Source: Candidatus Latescibacterota bacterium (GTDB taxonomy: Bacteria; Latescibacterota; UBA2968; GCA-2709665). Taken from it: a stretch of DNA of 6,097 nt. Shown piece by piece: positions 1 through 6,097 of the stretch (its first letter is position 1; each line of letters opens with the position of its first letter). The notes under the pieces are model-generated. The model was not told where the DNA came from. It saw nothing but the letters and a program-made list of their open reading frames with translations, and did no database searches. Position numbers and translations under genes: made by a program. The DNA lies in the NCBI GenBank assembly GCA_030746455.1, contig JASLMQ010000033.1:1-6097 (forward strand). The letters run 5' to 3'.

Positions 1-2039
1 GTGTGCTGGGGTGGGGGGTGGGGGGGATCGAGGCCGAAGCCGTGATGCTCGGCGAGCCGATCTCCATGCTCAGCCCCGAGGTGATCGGGTTCCGGCTCCA
101 CGGGGCCCTACCCGAGGGCTCGACGGCGACCGATCTGGCCCTCACGGTGACCCAGATGCTTCGAGAGAAGGGCGTGGTGGGGAAGTTCGTGGAGTTCTAC
201 GGTACGGGGCTCTCGAGCATCGGACTGGCCGACCGGGCGACCATCGCCAACATGTCGCCCGAGTACGGGGCCACGATGGGGTTCTTCCCGGTGGACGAGG
301 AAACGCTCCGATTCATGGCCCGGACGGGACGCACGGACCGGGAGGTCGAGCTGCTCGAGCGGTATACCAAGGCCCAGGGCCTGTTCCGAACGGACGATAC
401 GCCGGCCCCGGAGTTCACAGATTCGATCGAGCTGGATCTGACCACGGTCGAGCCCAGCCTCGCAGGTCCCAAGCGGCCACAAGACCGCGTACCATTGGCG
501 AACATGAAGGCGGATTTCAGGAAGGGCCTGACGGCTCCGGTCGAAGACCGAGGGTACGGGTTGGACGGGGGCGACCTGACGCAGACGGCGGCGGTAGCCG
601 GTGATGGATCTCCCGAGATCGGGCACGGTGCTGTGGTGATCGCGGCGATCACGAGCTGCACCAACACCAGCAACCCCTCGGTGATGGTGGGCGCGGGGTT
701 GCTGGCCAAGAAGGCGGTGGACCGCGGGCTTCGCGTTCCGTCGTACGTGAAGACGAGCCTGGCACCGGGCTCCCGGGTCGTGACGGACTATCTCGACCAG
801 GCCGGATTGACGCCCTATCTGGATGAGCTCGGATTCCATACAGTGGGTTACGGGTGCACAACCTGCATCGGCAACAGCGGCCCCCTTCCCGAGCCCGTCG
901 TGGAGGCGATCGGTGAAGGCGATCTGGTGGCGGCTTCGGTGTTGAGCGGGAATCGGAACTTCGAGGGGCGCATCAACCCGCACACGAAGGCGAACTACCT
1001 GGCGTCGCCTCTGCTGGTCGTGGCCTATGCGCTGGCGGGAACGGTGGACGTGGATCTGGCACAGGATCCGATCGGGACCGGCTCGGACGGAAAGCCCGTG
1101 TATCTCAAGGAGATCTGGCCCGGTCAGAAGGAGATCGCCGACACGGTCTCGCATTCCCTCAAGCCGGAGATGTTCCAGAATCAGTACGGCAACGTGTCGG
1201 AAGGCAACGAGATGTGGAACGCCATCACGGGCCAGTCGGCGGAGTTGTTTACCTGGAGCGCCGAGAGCACGTATGTCCAGGAGCCCCCGTTCTTCGTGGA
1301 CCTGTCGCCTGAGCCTCGGGCCGTGGGGAGCATCACGGGCGCCCGGGTGCTGGCCATGGTGGGGGACTCGGTTACCACCGACCACATCTCGCCGGCGGGG
1401 AGCATCGCGGTGGATAGTCCGGCCGGCCGGTATCTCATCGAGCACGGGGTGGAACCCAAGGACTTCAACTCCTACGGCTCGAGGCGGGGGAACCACGAGG
1501 TGATGATGCGGGGAACCTTCGCCAACATCCGGATCCGGAACCTGCTTGTGCCCGGGATCGAGGGCGGGGTGACGGTGCACCTCCCGGGCGGCGAGGAGAT
1601 GAGCATCTACGACGCGGCCATGCGCTATCGTGATGAGGGAACCCCGTTGATCGTGATCGCCGGGAAGGAGTACGGCACGGGATCCTCGCGCGACTGGGCT
1701 GCCAAGGGACCCGGGCTCCTCGGTGTGCGTGCCGCCCTGGCGGAGAGCTATGAGCGGATCCACCGAAGCAACCTGGTGGGGATGGGGGTGCTTCCGCTTC
1801 AGTTCGCCGATGGCGAGAACCCCGAGTCGCTGGGATTGACGGGACGGGAGGTCTACGATGTTGCGGGGATCGACGAAGACCTGAGCCCTCTCCAGACGGT
1901 GGCCGTTACGGCCAGGTCCGAGGACCGCGCCTCGCAGACCTTCCAGGCGACTGTTCGCATCGACACCCCGGTGGAGGTCGACTACTACAAGAACGGGGGG
2001 ATTCTGCAGACGGTGTTGAGGGCGTTGCTGAAGAACTGA
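1..2039 (+). CDS. acnA: Aconitate hydratase (AcnA/IRP-type), 5'-truncated
   Basis: Aconitase interconverts citrate and isocitrate through cis-aconitate in the cytoplasmic TCA cycle, using a [4Fe-4S] cluster. The visible part is 678 codons (frame from base 3), starting inside the conserved [13 protein letters not shown] region, so the true start is upstream of the window. Cluster ligands are visible as C219 in [11 protein letters not shown] and C285/C288 in [12 protein letters not shown]. Their spacing (66 and 69 residues) equals that of E. coli AcnA C435/C501/C504 as I remember it, implying about 216 missing N-terminal residues. The C-terminal swivel domain begins near [12 protein letters not shown] (about residues 455-465). 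It contains the active-site motif GTGSSRD, where S561 and R563 are probable equivalents of pig Ser642 and Arg644. The gene ends with TGA at 2037-2039 and converges on the regulator gene. No frameshift or missing key residue is seen. The family could also be called CitB or AcnA/IRP-like; AcnB is excluded by domain order. Confidence 0.97.
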   Translation, partial: VLGWGVGGIEAEAVMLGEPISMLSPEVIGFRLHGALPEGSTATDLALTVTQMLREKGVVGKFVEFYGTGLSSIGLADRATIANMSPEYGATMGFFPVDEETLRFMARTGRTDREVELLERYTKAQGLFRTDDTPAPEFTDSIELDLTTVEPSLAGPKRPQDRVPLANMKADFRKGLTAPVEDRGYGLDGGDLTQTAAVAGDGSPEIGHGAVVIAAITSCTNTSNPSVMVGAGLLAKKAVDRGLRVPSYVKTSLAPGSRVVTDYLDQAGLTPYLDELGFHTVGYGCTTCIGNSGPLPEPVVEAIGEGDLVAASVLSGNRNFEGRINPHTKANYLASPLLVVAYALAGTVDVDLAQDPIGTGSDGKPVYLKEIWPGQKEIADTVSHSLKPEMFQNQYGNVSEGNEMWNAITGQSAELFTWSAESTYVQEPPFFVDLSPEPRAVGSITGARVLAMVGDSVTTDHISPAGSIAVDSPAGRYLIEHGVEPKDFNSYGSRRGNHEVMMRGTFANIRIRNLLVPGIEGGVTVHLPGGEEMSIYDAAMRYRDEGTPLIVIAGKEYGTGSSRDWAAKGPGLLGVRAALAESYERIHRSNLVGMGVLPLQFADGENPESLGLTGREVYDVAGIDEDLSPLQTVAVTARSEDRASQTFQATVRIDTPVEVDYYKNGGILQTVLRALLKN

Positions 2040-2064
2040 CCACAGACCACTGACCACAGACGAC
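2037..2064. repeat. 14-nt imperfect tandem duplication at the acn stop codon
   Basis: TGACCACAGACCAC (2037-2050) is followed directly by TGACCACAGACGAC (2051-2064), differing at one base. The first TGA is the aconitase stop codon, so the second copy places another in-frame-looking TGA 14 nt later, in a different frame. The copy ends where the terminator hairpin stem begins. It looks like a small slippage duplication; no function is evident. Confidence 0.8.
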
Positions 2065-2098
2065 AGCGGCCCTCCCGAATGCTTCGGGAGGGCCGCTG
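2064..2098. terminator. Perfect 16-bp hairpin, probable bidirectional terminator
   Basis: CAGCGGCCCTCCCGAA (2064-2079) pairs perfectly with TTCGGGAGGGCCGCTG (2083-2098) around a 3-nt loop TGC. It lies between the convergent aconitase (stop 2039) and regulator (stop 2120) genes, the expected place for a shared terminator. There is no T-tract on either side, so this is not a classical intrinsic terminator. U-tract-less hairpins are often proposed as terminators or 3' end stabilisers in GC-rich bacteria; that function is inferred here. Confidence 0.7.
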
Positions 2099-2119
2099 CT
2101 ATGGTGAAGGTCGCCGACC

Positions 2120-3502
<1,383 letters not shown>

Positions 3503-3506
3503 GGCT

Positions 3507-3513
3507 TCACCCT
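3507..3513 (-). promoter_or_regulatory. Shine-Dalgarno of the sigma-54 regulator
   Basis: Reading the minus strand, AGGGTGA lies 4 nt before the ATG at 3502. Its GGTGA core is complementary to the 16S 3' end. It favours this ATG over the in-frame GTG at 3518-3520, which lies upstream of the site. Confidence 0.6.
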
Positions 3514-3531
3514 GGATCACTGAGAACCGGA

Positions 3532-3558
3532 ACTACGAAATGCGCGAAAGACGCGAAA
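3532..3558. repeat. Three 9-nt periodic repeats ending in CGAAA
   Basis: On the plus strand ACTACGAAA (3532-3540), TGCGCGAAA (3541-3549) and GACGCGAAA (3550-3558) are consecutive 9-mers sharing CGAAA; the last two also share CGCGAAA. On the minus strand they read as TTTCG-initiated units, 30 to 56 nt upstream of the regulator ATG. They could be operator half-sites, a remnant of a dispersed intergenic repeat, or chance. No sigma-54 or clear sigma-70 promoter was recognisable around them. Confidence 0.6.
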
Positions 3559-3562
3559 GGGG

Positions 3563-3589
3563 ACCCAGGCCGGCCACAGCACGCTGGGT
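3563..3589. repeat. Small inverted repeat between mdh and the regulator gene
   Basis: ACCCAG (3563-3568) and CTGGGT (3584-3589) form a 6-bp inverted repeat around a 15-nt spacer that itself contains GCCGGC. On the minus strand it is followed by CCCCTTTC. It may be a second, weaker hairpin after mdh or a dyad in the regulator's promoter region. It is short enough to be chance. Confidence 0.3.
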
Positions 3590-3624
3590 AACAGAAAAGA
3601 CCGGAGTCGCTTGGCCCCCGGTCT
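3590..3624 (-). terminator. Intrinsic terminator downstream of mdh
   Basis: On the minus strand AGACCGG (3624-3618) pairs with CCGGTCT (3604-3598) around a 13-nt loop, followed by a T-rich run TTTCTGTT. It begins 26 nt after the mdh TAG. Stem plus U-tract fit a Rho-independent terminator that would end the rplU-rpmA-mdh transcript and separate it from the regulator gene. The 7-bp stem and interrupted U-tract suggest only moderate strength. Confidence 0.65.
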
Positions 3625-3650
3625 GGAAGTCTTGACGTCCCTTGACGCCG

Positions 3651-4577
3651 CTACGCCATCTCGATCTGCTCCACGCTCGTGCGGACCGCCTGTGCCGATG
3701 CCTGGAATGCCGAGGCCTCGTCTGGCGTCAGCCCGATCTCGATGATCTCCTCGACCCCGCTCCTGCCGAGCTTGACCGGCACTCCCATGAACAGCCCCGA
3801 GACTCCGTACTGCCCGGTCAGGTAGGCCGCGCAGGGCAGGATGCGCTTCTTGTCGCGGAGAATCGCTGTGGCCATCTCTGCAACTGCGGCCGCAGGGGCA
3901 TAATATGCGCTGCCCGTCTTCAGGTGGCCGACGATCTCCGCGCCACCGTTCCGCGTACGCTCCACCAGGCTGTCGATCGCGGTGTTGTCCAGCAGTTCGG
4001 TGATGGGGATGCCGGCGACGGAGGAGTAGCGTGGAAGCGGCACCATCTCGTCGCCGTGGCCACCCAGAACGAAGGCGGTCACATCCTCTACGGAGACGTC
4101 AAGCTCCCGGGCGATGAAATATCTGAAGCGAGACGAGTCGAGTATGCCCGCCATGCCCACCACACGGGGGGGTGGGAATCCTGTGGCCTTGAAGGCCACG
4201 TAGGCCATCGTGTCGAGCGGGTTCGTCACGGCGACGACGATGGCCCCGGGTGCGTATCGGCGGATGTCGTCACTCACCGACCGCACGATTCCGGCGTTGG
4301 TCGCGAGGAGGTCCTCGCGGCTCATCCCCGGCTTACGGGCAATCCCCGCAGTGACGACGACCAGCTGTGCCCCCGACAAATCGCTGGGATCACCCGAACC
4401 CACGACCCGGGAATCGAAGCCTTCCACAGGCGAGGATTCAGCGAGATCCAACCCCTTGCCCCTGGCGACGCCCTCCTCCACGTCCAGGAGTACGACCTCT
4501 CGGGCAAGCTCCTCACGGGCAATCAGATGTGCGGAGGTCGCCCCAACGTGCCCGGCACCGACGACCGCTATCTTCAC
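3651..4577 (-). CDS. mdh: NAD-dependent malate dehydrogenase (LDH-like, MDH type 3)
   Basis: The enzyme oxidises malate to oxaloacetate with NAD in the cytoplasm, completing the TCA cycle. The protein has 308 residues, normal for the family. A Rossmann fold starts at residue 2 with GAGHVG (7-12), and D32 at the end of the second strand predicts NAD over NADP. R81 in IARKPGMSR occupies the substrate-specificity position, where lactate dehydrogenases carry Gln, so malate dehydrogenase is the better call. R87, N119 (VTNPLD), D147, R150 and catalytic H174 (GGHGDEM) are all present. The start is GTG at 4575-4577, with GGAG 9 nt upstream inside the end of rpmA. It begins only 6 nt after the rpmA stop, which implies co-transcription and probably coupled translation with the L21/L27 genes. 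It ends with TAG just before a probable intrinsic terminator. Confidence 0.96.
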   Translation of the reverse strand: MKIAVVGAGHVGATSAHLIAREELAREVVLLDVEEGVARGKGLDLAESSPVEGFDSRVVGSGDPSDLSGAQLVVVTAGIARKPGMSREDLLATNAGIVRSVSDDIRRYAPGAIVVAVTNPLDTMAYVAFKATGFPPPRVVGMAGILDSSRFRYFIARELDVSVEDVTAFVLGGHGDEMVPLPRYSSVAGIPITELLDNTAIDSLVERTRNGGAEIVGHLKTGSAYYAPAAAVAEMATAILRDKKRILPCAAYLTGQYGVSGLFMGVPVKLGRSGVEEIIEIGLTPDEASAFQASAQAVRTSVEQIEMA

Positions 4578-4583
4578 GCCGCT

Positions 4584-4844
4584 CTACTCCGCCTTTTCGG
4601 TGATGCTGACCTGCTTGCGCTTCTTGCCGAGGTGTCCGAAGGTGACGATCCCATCGGTGAGCGCGAAGAGGGAGTCGTCCTTGGCCCGGGCCACATTCCG
4701 GCCGGGATGGATGCGTGTTCCCCTCTGGCGGATGATGATGCTGCCAGCTGTCACGAACTGACCGCCAAAGGCCTTAACCCCCAGGCGCTGTCCCTGGCTG
4801 TCGCGTCCGTTGCGCGAGCTTCCGACACCCTTCTTATGCGCCAT
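4584..4844 (-). CDS. rpmA: 50S ribosomal protein L27 (bL27)
   Basis: L27 is a 50S subunit protein whose flexible N-terminus reaches the peptidyl-transferase centre. The 86-residue product begins [17 protein letters not shown] and continues through [20 protein letters not shown] and HPGRNV, the family signature in full. The initiator is followed directly by AHKKG, with no cleavable leader of the kind found in Firmicutes and relatives, so no processing protease is needed. The ATG at 4842-4844 is set by AGGAGG (4851-4856) 6 nt upstream; an upstream in-frame extension exists but lies in rplU coding sequence and has no L27 similarity. The start overlaps the end of rplU by 11 bp, so translation is likely coupled. 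The C-terminal tail ([14 protein letters not shown]) is ordinary. It ends with TAG 6 nt before mdh, replacing the common neighbour obgE. Confidence 0.98.
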   Translation of the reverse strand: MAHKKGVGSSRNGRDSQGQRLGVKAFGGQFVTAGSIIIRQRGTRIHPGRNVARAKDDSLFALTDGIVTFGHLGKKRKQVSITEKAE

Positions 4845-5187
4845 CTTCGGCCTCCTTGCTTCCCTCCGGGGGAGAGCCCGCCGAGATCCCGTCGATCTGG
4901 AGCTCGGTGAACGGCTGCCGGTGGCCATTCTTGCGTCGATAGCCTTTCCGGCGCTTCATCTTGAACACCAGAACCTTGTCGCCGAGCCCATGTCCGAGGA
5001 CGCTGGCCTGGACAGATGCGCCCTCGACCCAGGGCGTTCCCACTCGGGTCTGCCCGTCATCAGCAACGAGCAGAATCCGATCGAGGTCGATCTTGTCGCC
5101 GGCCTGCGAGCCCAGACGAGAGACGCGAACACGGTCTCCTTCCTTGACCTTGACCTGGCTGCCGGCAACTTCCACAACTGCATACAT
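4834..5187 (-). CDS. rplU: 50S ribosomal protein L21 (bL21)
   Basis: L21 binds 23S rRNA in the 50S subunit. The 117-residue product starts [18 protein letters not shown] and ends its conserved core with [20 protein letters not shown] (76-95), the basic rRNA-binding segment. The first motif has AGSQ where many L21 proteins have GGKQ; related variants occur in Bacteroidota/Chlorobi-type proteins as I recall. About 16 residues after I101 ([16 protein letters not shown]) extend past the usual 100-105-residue length; this acidic, small-residue tail looks unstructured. The ATG at 5185-5187 is set by GGAGGG 7 nt upstream; upstream in-frame codons have no L21 similarity. The last codons contain the rpmA Shine-Dalgarno and start, and the TAA (4834-4836) lies inside rpmA. 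The gene follows rng, a common arrangement, but with its own promoter and leader. Confidence 0.97.
   Translation of the reverse strand: MYAVVEVAGSQVKVKEGDRVRVSRLGSQAGDKIDLDRILLVADDGQTRVGTPWVEGASVQASVLGHGLGDKVLVFKMKRRKGYRRKNGHRQPFTELQIDGISAGSPPEGSKEAEDGA
4851..4856 (-). promoter_or_regulatory. Shine-Dalgarno of rpmA, inside rplU
   Basis: On the minus strand AGGAGG sits 6 nt before the rpmA ATG and within the final codons of rplU (encoding part of SKEAE). It fixes the L27 start and means ribosomes finishing L21 pass over the site just before the overlapping start. Confidence 0.85.
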
Positions 5188-5194
5188 CTGAAAT

Positions 5195-5200
5195 CCCTCC
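5195..5200 (-). promoter_or_regulatory. Shine-Dalgarno of rplU
   Basis: On the minus strand GGAGGG lies 7 nt before the ATG at 5187 and decides the L21 start. A second GGAGGG (5222-5227) lies on the other side of the 8-bp hairpin and has no start codon at suitable distance. Confidence 0.8.
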
Positions 5201-5203
5201 GAC

Positions 5204-5223
5204 GGCCAGACCCAGGTCTGGCC
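5204..5223 (-). promoter_or_regulatory. 8-bp hairpin next to the rplU ribosome binding site
   Basis: In the transcript GGCCAGAC (5223-5216) pairs perfectly with GUCUGGCC (5211-5204) around a 4-nt CUGG loop, ending 3 nt before the GGAGGG of rplU. As the stem would leave the ribosome binding site free, it may serve as a stand-by element, a protein-binding stem for autogenous control by L21, or an RNA stabiliser. The structure is seen in the sequence; the role is inferred. Confidence 0.6.
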
Positions 5224-5256
5224 CTCCATTCCAATGCTGCCAAACCGCAGAGACTG

Positions 5257-5296
5257 AAAAGGGCCGGCGTGAGCAGCCGTTCCGCTCAGGCAGGCC
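5257..5296 (-). promoter_or_regulatory. Attenuator-like hairpin in the rplU leader
   Basis: In the minus-strand transcript a long imperfect hairpin (5296-5262) forms. GGCC pairs with GGCC at the base, then GC/GC and a U-A pair separated by two 1x1 mismatches, then GAGCGG with CUGCUC (one G-U pair) closing an AACGG loop. CUUUUC follows immediately (5261-5256). This resembles an intrinsic terminator or attenuator about 70 nt before the rplU start. Ribosomal protein leaders often carry such elements. The U-tract has only four Us, so termination, if any, is likely partial. It does not match a leader motif I can name. Confidence 0.5.
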
Positions 5297-5317
5297 TCGA
5301 GTTGCACTAAACGGCTT

Positions 5318-5346
5318 AGAATAACGAAATCCGGCGATTCTGTCAA
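5318..5346 (-). promoter_or_regulatory. Sigma-70 type promoter of the rplU operon
   Basis: On the minus strand a perfect TTGACA (5346-5341) is separated by 17 nt from TATTCT (5323-5318), a four-of-six match to TATAAT with the critical first A and final T kept. Transcription would start near 5311, giving a leader of about 120 nt before rplU. The -35 box overlaps the TGA stop of the upstream RNase E/G gene (TTGACA contains the stop). Confidence 0.75.
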
Positions 5347-6097
5347 GTCTTAAACTTGTCGGTGATATCGGTGTTTCGTCTGCGTGAGAAGATGCGGTAG
5401 GCGTCGACCGGGAGTTCAGGGTCCGACTCTACATTGACCCACACGCGGGTGGACCGCCGAATTCGCTTCAGCCGCTCCTTCCGGTTCTCCATCAGGAAGC
5501 CTCCCACGGTCGGATTGACCCGGACCGTCAGCCGACGCTCGGTCGCTGCGGCTCGCGAGCGTTTGAGCCACCGTTCGATCCGCGCCAGTGTCGTATCCCG
5601 GCTGGCCACGCGGCCCGTTCCCCGGCAGGTCGGGCAGGCTTCGCTGAAGGTGAAGAGCAGGCTCGGCCGAACGCGCTGACGGGTCATTTCCATCAACCCG
5701 AAATCGCTCAACTCAGAGGTCCTTGGTCTGGACCGGTCCCGTCTGATGGCCTGGCGGAACTCCTCCTCGACCTTCCTGCGGTTCTGGCGGTTGTCCATAT
5801 CGATGAAGTCGATCACGATGATGCCGCCGATGTCCCTCAACCTCAGCTGGCGGGCGATCTCCTTTGCGGCTTCCAGGTTGATCTTCAGGACCGTTTCCTC
5901 CTGGTCCCGACGGCCGACGTAGCGTCCACTGTTCACGTCGATGGCCACGAGGGCCTCTGTGTGATCGAAGACCAGGTAGCCGCCGCCCTTGAGCCAGACC
6001 TTGCGCTCGGCGCACTTCTCGATCTCCTCCTCGATCCCGAAGGTATCGAACACGGGTGTCTTCTCACCGTGGTAGTGCACACGCTCTCGCAACGACG
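5343..6097 (-). CDS. rng: Ribonuclease E/G family endoribonuclease, 5'-truncated
   Basis: This family cleaves single-stranded A/U-rich RNA in mRNA decay and rRNA/tRNA maturation. About 251 C-terminal codons are visible; the N-terminal S1 and RNase H-like parts lie beyond the window end. The DNase I-like catalytic domain is present: two metal-binding aspartates in IDVNSG and IDFIDM (43 residues apart) and the zinc-link CPTC, whose first Cys lies 101 residues after the first Asp. These spacings equal E. coli RNase E D303, D346 and C404/C407. About 93 residues follow the zinc-link (ending TDITDKFKT), without a long degradosome-scaffold tail, so an RNase G-like protein is more likely than a full RNase E. 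It lies immediately upstream of rplU, and its TGA (5343-5345) sits within the -35 box of the rplU promoter. All key residues are intact. Confidence 0.95.
   Translation of the reverse strand, partial: SLRERVHYHGEKTPVFDTFGIEEEIEKCAERKVWLKGGGYLVFDHTEALVAIDVNSGRYVGRRDQEETVLKINLEAAKEIARQLRLRDIGGIIVIDFIDMDNRQNRRKVEEEFRQAIRRDRSRPRTSELSDFGLMEMTRQRVRPSLLFTFSEACPTCRGTGRVASRDTTLARIERWLKRSRAAATERRLTVRVNPTVGGFLMENRKERLKRIRRSTRVWVNVESDPELPVDAYRIFSRRRNTDITDKFKT

Larger units (their letters stand above)
5188..5342 (-). other. rplU 5' leader region (no coding gene)
   Basis: The 155 nt between the RNase E/G stop and the rplU ATG hold the promoter -10, the attenuator-like hairpin, the 8-bp hairpin and the rplU ribosome binding site. 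An open frame through this region in phase with rplU has no L21 similarity and is not proposed as coding. No terminator for the upstream gene is visible other than the attenuator-like hairpin, so read-through from rng into rplU is possible. Confidence 0.7.

Noticed and set aside
3503..3597. A sigma-54 (-24/-12) promoter for autoregulation of the response regulator.
   Set aside because: The best GG-containing stretch (TGGCCGGCCTGGG on the minus strand) lacks the GC dinucleotide at the proper 12-type position. No convincing site is present.
4578..4583. A separate promoter or terminator between rpmA and mdh.
   Set aside because: Only 6 nt separate the genes and no hairpin or hexamer pair is seen at the end of rpmA.
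3642..4910. Open frame of 422 codons on the plus strand opposite mdh, rpmA and part of rplU.
   Set aside because: It runs antisense to three genes with full family signatures, has no motif, and is explained by GC3 bias.
4845..4928. N-terminal extension of L27 by 28 codons.
   Set aside because: It lies fully within rplU coding sequence, is Arg/Ser-rich and does not resemble the cleaved Firmicutes L27 leader. The start at 4844 has AGGAGG at 6 nt.
5188..5346. N-terminal extension of L21 by 53 codons from an upstream GTG/ATG-type start.
   Set aside because: The extension lacks L21 similarity and covers the promoter -10 and leader hairpins. The start at 5187 has a well-placed GGAGGG.

Overview
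This 6.1-kb window is GC-rich (roughly 60-65% by eye) and gene-dense. It looks like an ordinary bacterial core-genome segment. It holds six genes: a 5'-truncated aconitase on the plus strand, then five minus-strand genes: a sigma-54 response regulator, malate dehydrogenase, ribosomal proteins L27 and L21, and a 5'-truncated RNase E/G. The L27 lacks the N-terminal leader typical of Firmicutes. L21 opens [10 protein letters not shown], and the malate dehydrogenase is the ~310-residue LDH-like type. These traits, with an NtrC-type regulator and long GC3-driven antisense frames, suggest a high-GC Gram-negative-type lineage (FCB-related, Gemmatimonadota-like or deltaproteobacterial-like). I cannot name the taxon from sequence alone.

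Layout. Positions 1-2039 (+) encode aconitase; about 216 N-terminal residues lie outside the window. Between 2040 and 2119 is a short convergent intergenic region with a 14-nt tandem duplication and a perfect 16-bp hairpin, probably a shared terminator. Positions 2120-3502 (-) encode the regulator (receiver, AAA+, Fis-type HTH). Positions 3503-3650 hold the mdh terminator, a three-copy 9-nt repeat and a Shine-Dalgarno for the regulator. On the minus strand, read in transcription order, rng (6097 to 5343) is followed by rplU (5187-4834), rpmA (4844-4584) and mdh (4577-3651). A consensus-like sigma-70 promoter overlaps the rng stop codon. It would start a roughly 120-nt rplU leader containing two good hairpins, one of which resembles an attenuator.

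How the genes work together. rplU and rpmA overlap by 11 bp, and mdh begins 6 nt after rpmA, so rplU-rpmA-mdh is probably one transcript ending at the hairpin near 3598-3624. This joins two 50S proteins to a TCA-cycle enzyme. The other TCA enzyme, aconitase, sits nearby on the opposite strand. The regulator has no kinase gene in the window and its targets cannot be inferred.

I found no mobile element, CRISPR array, tRNA, rRNA or credible new multi-gene system. The points most worth a second look are the rplU leader RNA, the fusion of mdh to the L21/L27 operon, and the small repeats in the intergenic regions.
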